Shown: piece after piece, positions 8,608 through 16,913 of the stretch
How positions within the stretch are numbered: position 1 is the stretch's first letter
How the letters are laid out: each line of letters opens with the position of its first letter
DNA from: Bradyrhizobium sp. SSBR45G
Lineage (GTDB): Bacteria; Pseudomonadota; Alphaproteobacteria; Rhizobiales; Xanthobacteraceae
Assembly: GCF_030159255.1 (NCBI RefSeq)
Contig: NZ_BSCT01000001.1
Span: 372,001-436,000, forward strand
DNA length: 64,000 bases
Direction of reading: 5' to 3'
Position numbers and translations under genes: made by a program
The notes under the pieces: model-generated
Seen by the model: only the letters and a program-made list of their open reading frames with translations
Told to the model about the DNA's origin: nothing
Database searches by the model: none

Positions 8608-8815
8608 TGAGCTCACGTCCTCGCATTGGCATCTTCTGCCCCTACGACAATCACGGTCACACCCACGCTGCCATCCAGGCCGAAACCGATCTGGCTGGCC
8701 GAGCTCGCCGCGGCTGGACCGCGCAGCGTCCTGCTGGTCCCGACCAGCGAGAACGCCGCGCTGTGATCTGCTTGCGACGTTCCGGACACACATCCTGGAC
8801 GGCCAGTCCGACTGA
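8608..8815 (+). pseudogene. Possible decayed gene behind the FixK box
   Basis: An ATG at 8608, after GGGAG, opens with a protein-like sequence (RIGIFCPYDNHGHTHAAIQ). The coding quality then appears to jump to another frame (LAELAAAGPRSVLLVPTSEN) and then to a third (CDLLATFRTHILDGQSD, stop at 8815). This would require two frameshifts, so the reading is tentative. The original family was not recognised. The remnant fits an oxygen-responsive gene because of the FixK box upstream. It could instead be non-coding DNA. Confidence 0.3.
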
Positions 8816-8847
8816 CGTCGGGCCGGCCCGCCCGGGAAGCTCAGCTG

Positions 8848-10044
8848 CTAGGCCACGCAACGCGCGGCGCCCGCCTTGGTCAGGATTCCATCCAGCGCCT
8901 CGATCATGGCGCCAATCTCGTCCCGGGTGACGTTCAGCGCCGGCATGAAGCGCAGCGTGTCCGGACGCGGCGCATTCAGCAGCAGGCCGAGCTCGAAGGC
9001 ATGGGCGACGATCGCCGGCGCGATCGGCCTGACGACATCGAGCGCGAGCAGGAGGCCGCGGCCACGCACCTCGCCGAGCCCGTGCCGCGCCGAGAGGCGC
9101 TGCAGTTCGCTCTCCAGGTAGATCCCGTTGTCAGCGACGCCTTTCAGAAACTCCGGCTTCTCGATGACATCGAGCACGGCAAGCCCGGCGGCGCACATCA
9201 GCGGATTGCCGTTGAAGGTGCCGCCCTGATCGCCATGCTCGAAACAGGACGCCTCGTTGGTCGCCAGCAGCGCCGCCAGCGGCACACCGCCGCCGATGCC
9301 CTTGCCGAGCGTCATGATGTCCGGAAGGACATCGGCGTGCTCATAGCCGAACAGTTTTCCGGTCCGGCCCATGCCGGTCTGGATCTCGTCCACGATCAGG
9401 AGCAGTCCGTGCTTCGTCGTCAGCGTCTGCAATTGCTGCAGGAACTTGGCCGTCGCTGACCATACGCCGGCCTCGCCCTGGATCGGCTCAAACATGATCG
9501 CGACCGTCTTGTCGGAGATCAGCGCCTCGACCGAGGCGATGTCGTTCAGCCGCGCCTTGGGGAAGCCCGGCACCTTCGGCTCGAACAGCGGCTCGAACGC
9601 CTTCTTGCCTGAGGCCGACATCGTCGCCAGCGTACGGCCGTGAAAGCCGCCTTCGAAGGTGATGATCTCATAGGCGCCGTTTCTGTGCCGCGCGCCGTAT
9701 TTGCGCGCCAGCTTGATGGCGCCTTCGTTGGCCTCCGCACCGGAGTTCGTGAAGAACACCTGGTCGAAACAGGAGCGTTCGGTCAGCGCCTTCGCCAGTT
9801 GCAGACTGGTGTCGTTGAAATAGGCCGGGCTCGGCGTGATCAGCCGCGCGGCCTGGTCGGCGAGCGCCTTGGCCAGCTCGGGCGGCGCATGGCCGAGCGC
9901 GTTCACCGCCCAGCCCTGGATGAAGTCCAGATAACGCTTGCCGCTGTCGTCCCACAGCCAGGAGCCCTTGCCCTGAACAAACACGGTGCGCGGACGCGCC
10001 GTGATCTCCATGAGGGCGTCATACGGATGGGGAGCGGTCAGCAT
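8848..10044 (-). CDS. Acetylornithine/succinylornithine aminotransferase-type enzyme (class III PLP)
   Basis: The 398-residue class III aminotransferase has [15 protein letters not shown] (cofactor phosphate binding), [10 protein letters not shown], the PLP aspartate motif [18 protein letters not shown] and the Schiff-base lysine in [16 protein letters not shown]. It resembles ArgD, which transfers the amino group between glutamate and N-acetylglutamate semialdehyde in arginine synthesis. It stands alone, not in an argD-argF pair, so it may be a second ArgD paralog. The upstream leader (10055-10280) with an arginine-rich short frame and a terminator-like hairpin supports a role in arginine metabolism. 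Ornithine or GABA aminotransferase activity cannot be excluded. Confidence 0.85.
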   Translation of the reverse strand: MLTAPHPYDALMEITARPRTVFVQGKGSWLWDDSGKRYLDFIQGWAVNALGHAPPELAKALADQAARLITPSPAYFNDTSLQLAKALTERSCFDQVFFTNSGAEANEGAIKLARKYGARHRNGAYEIITFEGGFHGRTLATMSASGKKAFEPLFEPKVPGFPKARLNDIASVEALISDKTVAIMFEPIQGEAGVWSATAKFLQQLQTLTTKHGLLLIVDEIQTGMGRTGKLFGYEHADVLPDIMTLGKGIGGGVPLAALLATNEASCFEHGDQGGTFNGNPLMCAAGLAVLDVIEKPEFLKGVADNGIYLESELQRLSARHGLGEVRGRGLLLALDVVRPIAPAIVAHAFELGLLLNAPRPDTLRFMPALNVTRDEIGAMIEALDGILTKAGAARCVA

Positions 10045-10087
10045 GTTCAGTCTCCTATGACAGGTGTGAAAACGACGGGCCGAAAAG

Positions 10088-10123
10088 CGAGAAGGCCGCT
10101 CCTTTGCGGGAGCGGCCTTCTCG
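10088..10123 (-). terminator. Strong hairpin before the aminotransferase: candidate attenuator
   Basis: A perfect 15-bp stem (CGAGAAGGCCGCTCC / GGAGCGGCCTTCTCG) with a short loop lies 44 nt before the aminotransferase start. Read in that gene's direction it is followed by CTTTTCGG, a short U tract. In the other direction no T run follows, and no gene ends here, so it is best read as a 5'-leader terminator. Confidence 0.7.
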
Positions 10124-10133
10124 AAAACCTGGA

Positions 10134-10156
10134 GCTGATGAGCTTAACTGATCAGC
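10134..10156 (-). other. RNA hairpin over the leader stop codon
   Basis: GCTGAT and ATCAGC form a perfect 6-bp stem around an 11-nt loop; the leader stop codon TGA lies within the first arm. It sits between the arginine codons and the terminator, the position expected of a pausing or anti-terminator element. Confidence 0.4.
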
Positions 10157-10244
10157 AACGTCTTCGGACATGGCGCGCCCCGGCATCGTCACGGCGGTGA
10201 CGACGGCAAACGGCGGCGCGGCGGTTGGTCCGATTGAAGATCAT
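10152..10244 (-). CDS. Candidate arginine leader peptide (30 aa, 11 Arg)
   Basis: A 30-codon frame begins MIFNRTNRRAAVCRRHRRDD and ends in three consecutive arginines and a cysteine; 11 of 30 residues are arginine, including rare codons CGA and AGA. It lies 107 nt upstream of an ArgD-type gene and 28 nt before a terminator hairpin. No Shine-Dalgarno is visible; instead the ATG sits exactly where transcription should start, given the promoter at 10251-10280. A leaderless layout is known for trpL in Sinorhizobium. Two RNA hairpins overlap the frame: one in the arginine codons (10187-10202) and one over the stop codon (10134-10156). The reading as an attenuation leader is inference. Confidence 0.6.
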   Translation of the reverse strand: MIFNRTNRRAAVCRRHRRDDAGARHVRRRC

Positions 10245-10250
10245 GCAGCG

Positions 10251-10280
10251 GCCATACAGGTAAATCGCGAGCGCTGTCAA
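10251..10280 (-). promoter_or_regulatory. Sigma70-type promoter of the leader peptide
   Basis: On the minus strand TTGACA (10280-10275), an 18-nt spacer and TATGGC (10256-10251). Placing the last base of the -10 element at -7 puts +1 on the A of the leader ATG at 10244, implying a leaderless transcript. Confidence 0.55.
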
Positions 10281-10465
10281 GACGGCGGCCGCTCGGCCAA
10301 TTGCGACGGGGCCGGGAGCCGGAGGATGTAAGGGGCTGACAGAATGCGTGCGGTCATCGCACGGGCACAGCCGGCCCAACCCGTTTAGCTCCAACTTTAC
10401 CAAACATTTAGCGGCAGCATTTACCGTGTCGGTCAGCTTGAAGTGCAAGCTGCTCAGGATGAGCG

Positions 10466-11587
10466 ATGTCGAACCCCCAATTCACGATCGCCGAGGACGT
10501 GCAGGCGGCGATTGCCACCGGCTCAGCCGAACGCTGCTCCGGCGTCGCCGAGCGGGTCGCCTCGCTGTTCATTGCCTCGGCCGGCAATCTGGACGCCGAG
10601 CAGCACGCTTTGTTCGCCGACGTCTTCGAACGTCTCGTCAACACGATCGAGCTGCGCGCGCTGGCCGATGTCGGCGCCCGCATCGCGCTCGCCGAGCTCA
10701 GCGCCCAGCTCGCCCCGATCCCCCAGACGCCGGTCGCCGTGATCCGGCGGCTCGCGCATCATGACGACATTGCCGTGGCTGGCCCGGTGCTGTCGGAGTC
10801 GCCGCGCCTCAGCGCCGAGGACCTGGTCGAGATCGCCGGCAGCCGGAGCGAGAAGCACCTGATTGCCGTCGCCGGCCGCTGGTGGCTGCAGGAGATCGTC
10901 ACGGACGCGCTGCTGGTCCGGCGCTATCCCAGCGTGAGCCGGAAGCTGATGAAAAATCCCGGCGCACGCATCTCGGCGGCAGGCTTCTCCATCATTCTCG
11001 CGCAGGCAATGGGCGATCCCGAGCTTGCCATCGCCACGGGCATCCGCGCCGACCTGCCGGCCGCCTTGCGCAGGACGTTGCTGCAAAGCGCCAGCGAGGC
11101 GGTGAGAGCGAGGCTGCTCGCCTCGGCGCCGCCGCATCTGTACGAGGAAATCCGTGGCGCAATTGCCGCCGTCACGGCAGACGCCGAGCGCGGCATGTCG
11201 CGGAGTCGTGACTTCGGCGGCGCCAAGCTGACGGTCGGGCAGTTGAAGCAGGCCGGCAAGCTCAACGAGGCGATGCTGCTCGATTTCGCCCGTCAGCGGC
11301 GCTACACCGAAACCATCGCGGCGATCGCCGAGCTGGCGAAATGCAGCATCGAGCTGGTGCGGCCGCTGATGCAGAGCTTGCGCAGCGACGGCATTCTCGT
11401 GCCGTGCAAGACCGCCGGGCTGAGCTGGACCACGGTGGCCGCGATCCTCGACAGCCGCTTCGTCTCTGGCGCGACGAAGCCTGACGAATTGACCAAGCTG
11501 AAGAACAGATATCTCGAACTGACGCTCGACGAAGCGCAGCGGCTGCTCAAGCTGTGGAGCGTGAGGACCGGTTCGTCGGCGAACTGA
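10466..11587 (+). CDS. DUF2336 domain-containing protein
   Basis: The 373-residue cytoplasmic protein matches the alphaproteobacterial DUF2336 family: an alpha-helical HEAT-like repeat region with VAVIRRLAHHDDIAVAGPVL, LIAVAGRWWLQEIVTDALLV and a C-terminal LARQRRYTETIAAIAELAK-like helix set. Members occur in one or more copies in Bradyrhizobium and Caulobacter; some are linked to motility or cell-cycle signalling, but the molecular function is not settled. The start at 10466 follows AGGATGAGCG. The leader of the divergent aminotransferase lies 220 bp upstream. Confidence 0.75.
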   Translation: MSNPQFTIAEDVQAAIATGSAERCSGVAERVASLFIASAGNLDAEQHALFADVFERLVNTIELRALADVGARIALAELSAQLAPIPQTPVAVIRRLAHHDDIAVAGPVLSESPRLSAEDLVEIAGSRSEKHLIAVAGRWWLQEIVTDALLVRRYPSVSRKLMKNPGARISAAGFSIILAQAMGDPELAIATGIRADLPAALRRTLLQSASEAVRARLLASAPPHLYEEIRGAIAAVTADAERGMSRSRDFGGAKLTVGQLKQAGKLNEAMLLDFARQRRYTETIAAIAELAKCSIELVRPLMQSLRSDGILVPCKTAGLSWTTVAAILDSRFVSGATKPDELTKLKNRYLELTLDEAQRLLKLWSVRTGSSAN

Positions 11588-11599
11588 GCCGGTCCAGGA

Positions 11600-12925
11600 T
11601 CAGAAGCCCGACACGGTTCCGTGCAGATCATATTCGTCGGCGCGGTCGATCTTGGCCGTGACGATCTCGCCGACCCGCAGCGGACGGCGGCTGGACAGGT
11701 AGACGGAGCCATCAATATCGGGCGCATCCGCCTTGGAGCGGCCCTTGGCGACGGTCGGGCCGACCTCGTCGATGATGATCTGCTGGCGCGTGCCCACCTT
11801 GCGCTTGAGCCGTCGCGCCGAGATCTTCTGCTGGCGAGCCATCAAGGCGTCCCAGCGCTCCTGCTTGACCTCGTCCGGGACCTGGCCGGGCAGGGCATTG
11901 GAGGTTGCACCCGCGACGGGCTCGTATTTGAAGCAGCCGAGTCGGTCGATCTCGGCCTCGTCAAGCCAGTCCAGCAGGTAGGCGAAGTCTTCGTCGGTCT
12001 CGCCGGGGAAGCCGACGATGAAGGTCGAGCGCAACGCCAGATCGGGGCAGGTCGTCCGCCACGCCTTGATCCGGTCGAGCGTCTTGTCCTGTGCGGCCGG
12101 CCGCCGCATCGCCTTGAGGACGTTGGGGCTGGCATGCTGGAACGGGATGTCGAGATAGGGCAGCACCTTGCCCTCGGCCATGAGGCCGATGACCTCGTCG
12201 ACATGCGGGTAGGGGTAGACGTAATGCAGCCGGACCCAGGCGCCGAGCTCGCCGAGCTCGCGGGCCAGATCGAGGAAGCGGGCCCGGACGTTGCGGTCCT
12301 TCCAGGGGCTCTCGGCGTATTTGATGTCCAGCCCGTAGGCCGAGGTGTCCTGCGAGATGACCAGCAGCTCCTTGACGCCGGCCGCGACCAGCCGTTCGGC
12401 CTCGCGCAGCACGTCGGCCGCGGGCCGCGACACCAGATCGCCACGCAGCTTCGGGATGATGCAGAAGGTGCAGCGGTTGTTGCAGCCCTCGGAAATCTTC
12501 AGGTAGGCGTAGTGGCGGGGCGTCAGCTTGATGCCCTGCGGGGGGACGAGATCGAGATGCGGATTGTGGACCGGCGGCGACGCCCGATGGACGGCGTCCA
12601 GGACGCTTTCGTACTGCTGCGGGCCGGTGATCGAGAGCACACCGGGATAGGCCTGCTCGATCTGCTCGGGCTCGGCGCCCATGCAGCCGGTGACGATCAC
12701 CTTGCCGTTCTCGGCCATGGCCGAGCCGATCGCGGACAGCGATTCCTGCTTGGCGCTGTCGAGGAAGCCGCAGGTGTTGACGATGACGACGTCGGCGCCG
12801 TCATGCTGGCGGGCCAGCTCGTAGCCTTCGGCCCGGAGCCGCGTGATGATGCGCTCGGAATCGACCAGCGCCTTCGGACATCCGAGCGAAACAAAGCTGA
12901 TCTTGGGCGCGGAACCCTGCTGCAT
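11600..12925 (-). CDS. rimO: Ribosomal protein S12 methylthiotransferase RimO
   Basis: At 441 residues, full length for RimO. An N-terminal UPF0004 domain begins [18 protein letters not shown], with cluster-binding cysteines in [11 protein letters not shown] and [12 protein letters not shown]. The radical-SAM motif is [16 protein letters not shown], and a TRAM domain closes the protein. It uses two [4Fe-4S] clusters and SAM to add a methylthio group to the conserved aspartate (Asp88 in E. coli numbering) of ribosomal protein S12. The gene is monocistronic, ending 12 bp from the convergent DUF2336 gene. Confidence 0.95.
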   Translation of the reverse strand: MQQGSAPKISFVSLGCPKALVDSERIITRLRAEGYELARQHDGADVVIVNTCGFLDSAKQESLSAIGSAMAENGKVIVTGCMGAEPEQIEQAYPGVLSITGPQQYESVLDAVHRASPPVHNPHLDLVPPQGIKLTPRHYAYLKISEGCNNRCTFCIIPKLRGDLVSRPAADVLREAERLVAAGVKELLVISQDTSAYGLDIKYAESPWKDRNVRARFLDLARELGELGAWVRLHYVYPYPHVDEVIGLMAEGKVLPYLDIPFQHASPNVLKAMRRPAAQDKTLDRIKAWRTTCPDLALRSTFIVGFPGETDEDFAYLLDWLDEAEIDRLGCFKYEPVAGATSNALPGQVPDEVKQERWDALMARQQKISARRLKRKVGTRQQIIIDEVGPTVAKGRSKADAPDIDGSVYLSSRRPLRVGEIVTAKIDRADEYDLHGTVSGF

Positions 12926-13039
12926 CTTGGAACTGCCTGATGGGATACGCGTCAGCTAGTCCGAATTGCTCAGAAAGACAAGGCTTTAAGGCGGGCGCGT
13001 CCATGCTATGGATGAGGGCCCGGACACCCCTGGTGATCG

Positions 13040-13630
13040 ATGAGCGCCGAGCAGTCGCCTAAAATCGTAATCGTTGACGAGAGCCCGATCCGCGCAGCCA
13101 TTCTAGAAGAGGGTCTGCGGGAGGCGGGATTTACCGGCGTGGTGCATGTTAGCGAGATGCAGGGCCTGCTGGCCCGAATCTATGCGCTGGATCCGGACGT
13201 CATCGTCATCGACCTGGAGAATCCGAGCCGCGACGTGCTTGAGCAGATGTTCCAGGTCAGCCGCGCCGTGCGCCGGCCGATCGCCATGTTCGTGGACCAG
13301 AGCGACGCGGCCTCGATCCAGGCCTCGGTGGAGGCCGGGGTGTCGGCCTACATCGTCGACGGCCTGAAGAAAGAGCGGATCAAGCCGATCCTCGACCTCT
13401 GCATCTCCCGCTTCAATGCGTTCTCGAAGCTGCAGGACGAGCTCGAGCGCGCCAAGTCGGCGCTGGAGGATCGCAAGGTCATCGACCGCGCCAAGGGCAT
13501 TCTGATGAAGATGAAGGGCTTCACCGAAGAGGAGGCCTACGTTCTGCTGCGCTCCACGGCGATGCGCGAGAAGAAGAAGATCGGTGAGATCGCCCAGTCG
13601 ATCCTGACCGCCTCGGAGATGCTGAAATGA
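13040..13630 (+). CDS. nasT: NasT-type ANTAR-domain response regulator
   Basis: The 196-residue protein has a receiver domain (KIVIVDESPIRAAILEEGL, acceptor region VIVIDLENPSRD) and a C-terminal ANTAR RNA-binding domain (DRKVIDRAKGILMKMKGFTEEEAYVLLR). In NasST systems NasT binds tandem hairpins in the nitrate/nitrite-assimilation leader mRNA and prevents termination, while NasS holds it inactive without nitrate or nitrite. Its stop overlaps the next start (ATGA) and nirA follows. The receiver has a glutamate beside the usual phosphorylation position, in keeping with partner-based rather than kinase-based control. Confidence 0.92.
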   Translation: MSAEQSPKIVIVDESPIRAAILEEGLREAGFTGVVHVSEMQGLLARIYALDPDVIVIDLENPSRDVLEQMFQVSRAVRRPIAMFVDQSDAASIQASVEAGVSAYIVDGLKKERIKPILDLCISRFNAFSKLQDELERAKSALEDRKVIDRAKGILMKMKGFTEEEAYVLLRSTAMREKKKIGEIAQSILTASEMLK

Positions 13631-14781
13631 CCGGCCCGCTTCGCATTGGCTTCATTCCTCTGGTCGATGCTGCGGCGCTGATCGTCGCCGTCGACAAGGG
13701 TTTTACGGCTGCCGAAGGGCTCGACGTCACGCTGGTCCGCGAGGTCTCCTGGTCGAACGTCCGCGACAAGCTCAACATCGGCCTGTTCGATGCCGCGCAT
13801 CTGCTGGCTCCCGTGGCGATCGCCTCGAGCCTCGGCATCGGCCACGTCAAGGTCCCGATCGTGGCGCCGTTCAGCCTCGGCGTGAACGGCAATGCGATCA
13901 CGGTGACCCCGGCACTGCACGCGGCCCTCATGGCGCACCTCGAAGGCGATCGTTTCGATCCGATGGCGACGGCGCTCGCGCTGGCGCGTGTCGTTGCCGA
14001 ACGCCGCAAGGCCGGTGCCGAGCCGCTGACGTTCGGCATGACGTTTCCGTTCTCCACCCACAACTACCAGCTCCGGTTCTGGATGGCCGCAGGCGGCGTC
14101 GACCCCGACGAGGACGTCCGCCTGGTGGTGCTGCCGCCGCCCTATATGGTCGAGAGCATCGCCAGCGGCCACGTCGACGCCTTCTGCGTCGGCGCGCCCT
14201 GGAATTCGATCGCGGTCGATCTCGGCATCGGCCACATCCTGCACTTCGTGTCGGACGTGCTGGTGCGCGCGGCGGAGAAGGTGCTGGCTGTCAGGCAGAG
14301 CTGGGTCGACAAGAACCCGGAGGCGCTGGCCGCTCTGGTCCGGGCCTGTGGCCACGCGGCTGATTTCATCGAGAAGAACCACGCCGAGGCGGCGCATATC
14401 CTCGCCCAGCCGGAGCGCATCGGCGTCGATGCCGAGGTGATCCAGCGCACGCTGAACGGACGGCTGAAGATCTCGCCGGACGGCACCTTCCGGGATAGCC
14501 CGCGCTATCTGCTGGTCGGGCGCGAGGGCGCGGCCCGGCCGGAAAAGATCCAGGCCGCCTGGCTGTATGCCCAGATGGTCCGCTGGGGGCAGACGCCGCT
14601 GAGTAGCGAAGCCCTGAGCACGGCCATGGGCGTGTTCCGGCCTGATATCTACGACGCCGCGCTCGGCACGCAGGGGCGGGCCGAAGGTGCTGCGATTGGC
14701 GCCTTCGCGGGTCCGCCGTTCGCGGCCGACGATGTCGCCGGCCATCTCAAGGCCTTCAAGATCGGCCGTTGGACGGCCTAA
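13627..14781 (+). CDS. nasS: NasS nitrate/nitrite sensor (CmpA/NrtA-like)
   Basis: The 384-residue protein belongs to the nitrate/bicarbonate-binding NrtA/CmpA family: LRIGFIPLVDAAALIVAVDKG at the N-terminus, LGVNGNAITVTPAL, TFPFSTHNYQLRFWMAAGGV and FCVGAPWNSIAVD. It has no signal peptide, so it should be cytoplasmic, which separates the sensor NasS from true transporter binding proteins. It should sequester NasT until nitrate or nitrite binds. It overlaps nasT by 4 nt and is followed by a 341-bp leader region and nirA. Confidence 0.92.
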   Translation: MTGPLRIGFIPLVDAAALIVAVDKGFTAAEGLDVTLVREVSWSNVRDKLNIGLFDAAHLLAPVAIASSLGIGHVKVPIVAPFSLGVNGNAITVTPALHAALMAHLEGDRFDPMATALALARVVAERRKAGAEPLTFGMTFPFSTHNYQLRFWMAAGGVDPDEDVRLVVLPPPYMVESIASGHVDAFCVGAPWNSIAVDLGIGHILHFVSDVLVRAAEKVLAVRQSWVDKNPEALAALVRACGHAADFIEKNHAEAAHILAQPERIGVDAEVIQRTLNGRLKISPDGTFRDSPRYLLVGREGAARPEKIQAAWLYAQMVRWGQTPLSSEALSTAMGVFRPDIYDAALGTQGRAEGAAIGAFAGPPFAADDVAGHLKAFKIGRWTA

Positions 14782-14846
14782 TCTCCTTGCGAACAGAATT
14801 CGGGCAGCTCGGTCCATCGGTCAAATTTTGGGCGGAGTGCCCGCAT

Positions 14847-14899
14847 TTCAGGGCTTGAGCCGTCGATCGCGGTTTCGGCGATTCGAGCAGCGCCCTGAA
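14847..14899. repeat. Inverted repeat upstream of the nirA promoter
   Basis: TTCAGGGC (14847-14854) and GCCCTGAA (14892-14899) are 8-bp inverted arms with a 37-nt spacer, just upstream of the sigma54-like promoter. They might be an activator site or chance; no known consensus fits. Confidence 0.25.
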
Positions 14900-14927
14900 T
14901 TCTCTCACATTTCCCGATTTTCCCGGC

Positions 14928-14943
14928 TGGCACGCAACTTGAA
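14928..14943 (+). promoter_or_regulatory. Sigma54-like promoter for nirA
   Basis: CTGGCACG is followed by TTGAA, matching the -24/-12 consensus TGGCACG-N4-TTGCA except that the -12 GC is GA. Its predicted start (~14954) coincides with the first base of a hairpin. NtrC/sigma54 control is usual for nitrate assimilation in rhizobia, but no clear NtrC site was found. Confidence 0.4.
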
Positions 14944-14951
14944 TGTTGCAG

Positions 14952-14984
14952 TGCAGTCAGCCGCCACAGATGCCGCTGACTGCA
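14952..14984 (+). promoter_or_regulatory. Leader hairpin upstream of nirA (candidate NasT target)
   Basis: A perfect 10-bp stem (TGCAGTCAGC / GCTGACTGCA) with a 13-nt loop at the predicted 5' end of the nirA transcript. A second possible stem pairs GGATCGC (15020-15026) with GCGATCC (15062-15068). This ~170-nt leader is where NasT is expected to bind. The loop is longer than the six-base loop of known ANTAR targets, so the exact element is uncertain. Confidence 0.45.
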
Positions 14985-15122
14985 GTCCATCTCGGATTTC
15001 CGCAGCAACGAAGCTGGTCGGATCGCTTCCTTGAACCGTGCCTCATCGGCCGTTCGACGACGCGATCCTCATCCCATCCGCAAACGCCATTCGTCCTGGC
15101 CGCTGGAGCTTCGTCAGCCATC

Positions 15123-16913
15123 ATGAAAATCGAACCCTTGTCAGTCGACTTCAACGACGAGCAGAAGCGCTATCTCGAGGGGCTGGCGGCCGGCCTCAAG
15201 GTCACGCTCGCGGGCCGCGGGCAGGCTGCCGCAACGACAGCGGCCGAGCCGACCGGGCCGGACGCCATCCACATCAAGGCTCAGGACAAGGTCATCGCGT
15301 CCGGGCGCAAGCTCGCCGACCAGGAGAAGGTCAAGCGCGAGCTGAATCCGTTCGATGCCTATGAGCGGCTGAAGGAACAGGCCCGCAGCAATGCCGCGCC
15401 GTCCACGGCGGACAACTTCCGCTGGCGCTATTACGGCCTGTTCCACGTCGCGCCGGCGCAGGATTCCTACATGTGCCGGCTGCGCATTCCCAACGGCGTG
15501 ATGAAGCATTGGCAGCTCGCGGGGCTCGCCGACCTCGCCGACCAGCTCTGCGGTCCCTATAGCCACGTCACGACGCGCGCCAATCTGCAGCTCCGCGAGA
15601 TCCCGCCCAAGCATGCCGTGATGCTGCTGGAAGGGTTGTCGGATCTCGGCCTCACCGCGCGCGGCTCCGGCGCCGACAACATCCGCAACGTGACGGGGAC
15701 GCCGACCGCCGGCATCGATCCGCAGGAGCTCTTGGACACGCGGCCCTATGCGCGCGAATGGCACTTCCACATCCTCAACGACCGCTCGCTGTATGGCCTG
15801 CCGCGCAAGTTCAACGTTGCCTTCGACGGCGCCGGCCGGATCGCGGCGCTGGAAGACACCAACGACATCGCGTTCTCGGCCGTCGAGGTGAAGGACGGCT
15901 TTGGCGTGACGCCCGGCGTTTGGTTCAGGCTCGGGCTCGGCGGCATCACCGGCCACAAGGATTTCGCTAGGCCGACCGGGATCATCGTCGAGCCGGAGCG
16001 CGCGACCGAGGTGGCTGATGCCATCGTGCGGCTGTTCATCGAGACCGGCGACCGTACCAATCGGCTGAAGGCACGGCTCAAATACGTGCTCGACAGCATG
16101 GGCCACGACAAGTTCATGGAAGCCGTCGAGGCCAGGCTCGGCCGCAAGCTCGCGCGTGTCCCCGATGAGGCGCTGAAGCCGCGTCCGGAGGCGGATCGCA
16201 TGGCGCATATCGGCGTGCACCCCCAGAAGCAGCAGGGCCTGAACTGGATCGGCGTCGTATTGCCGCTCGGCAAGCTGACGACGGATCAGATGCGGGCACT
16301 CGCCAAGATCGCTTCCGATCTCGGCGACGACGAGATCCGGCTGACAGTGTGGCAGAACCTGCTGCTATCGGGCGTGAGCGACGACAAGGTTGCGCTGGCC
16401 TGCGCCGCGATCGAGCAGATCGGGCTCTCGACGACAGCCTCGCACATCCGCGCCGGGCTGATTGCCTGCACCGGCAATGCTGGCTGCAAGTTCGCGGCCT
16501 CCAACACCAAGAAGCATGCCGCCGAGATCGGCGACTGGTGCGAGACGAGGGTGGATGTCGACACGCCGCTCAACATCCATCTGACCGGCTGCCATCATTC
16601 CTGTGCCCAGCACTACATCAGCGACATCGGCATGATCGGCGCGAAGGTGCCGGTCGGTGACGGCGACGACACGGTCGAGGGCTATCACCTGTTCGCAGGC
16701 GGCGGCTTCGGTCCGCAGGCCGACATCGGCCGCGAGGTCTATCGCGATCTCAAGGCGGAGGACGCGCCGCGCTTCGTCGAGAAGCTGCTCAAGGCCTATC
16801 TCGCCCATCGCGCTTCGCCTGAGGAGACCTTCCTGTCGTTCGCCCGCCGCCAGGATGGCGAAGCCCTGCGCCGGCTCGCCGAAGCCCAGACGACGTCCGA
16901 GGTGTCAGCATGA
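15123..16913 (+). CDS. nirA: Ferredoxin-type assimilatory nitrite reductase (siroheme/[4Fe-4S])
   Basis: The 596-residue enzyme has the two-fold repeated architecture of nitrite/sulfite reductases. The cluster and siroheme ligands are CTGNAGCKFAASNTKKHA and HLTGCHHSCAQHYISDIG. It reduces nitrite to ammonium in the cytoplasm. The residues NFRWRYYGLFHVAPAQDSYM and HVTTRANLQLREI are typical of this bacterial NirA branch. The ATG at 15123 was chosen since the extension back to 14943 runs through the leader hairpin. It overlaps the next reductase gene by 4 nt, and NasS/NasT lie upstream, so it is the output of that switch. Confidence 0.93.
   Translation: MKIEPLSVDFNDEQKRYLEGLAAGLKVTLAGRGQAAATTAAEPTGPDAIHIKAQDKVIASGRKLADQEKVKRELNPFDAYERLKEQARSNAAPSTADNFRWRYYGLFHVAPAQDSYMCRLRIPNGVMKHWQLAGLADLADQLCGPYSHVTTRANLQLREIPPKHAVMLLEGLSDLGLTARGSGADNIRNVTGTPTAGIDPQELLDTRPYAREWHFHILNDRSLYGLPRKFNVAFDGAGRIAALEDTNDIAFSAVEVKDGFGVTPGVWFRLGLGGITGHKDFARPTGIIVEPERATEVADAIVRLFIETGDRTNRLKARLKYVLDSMGHDKFMEAVEARLGRKLARVPDEALKPRPEADRMAHIGVHPQKQQGLNWIGVVLPLGKLTTDQMRALAKIASDLGDDEIRLTVWQNLLLSGVSDDKVALACAAIEQIGLSTTASHIRAGLIACTGNAGCKFAASNTKKHAAEIGDWCETRVDVDTPLNIHLTGCHHSCAQHYISDIGMIGAKVPVGDGDDTVEGYHLFAGGGFGPQADIGREVYRDLKAEDAPRFVEKLLKAYLAHRASPEETFLSFARRQDGEALRRLAEAQTTSEVSA

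Noticed and set aside
10055..10171. 38-codon minus-strand frame MSEDVADQL... between the arginine leader and the aminotransferase
   Set aside because: It runs through the terminator hairpin, lacks a clear ribosome site and overlaps the better-supported arginine-rich leader in another frame.
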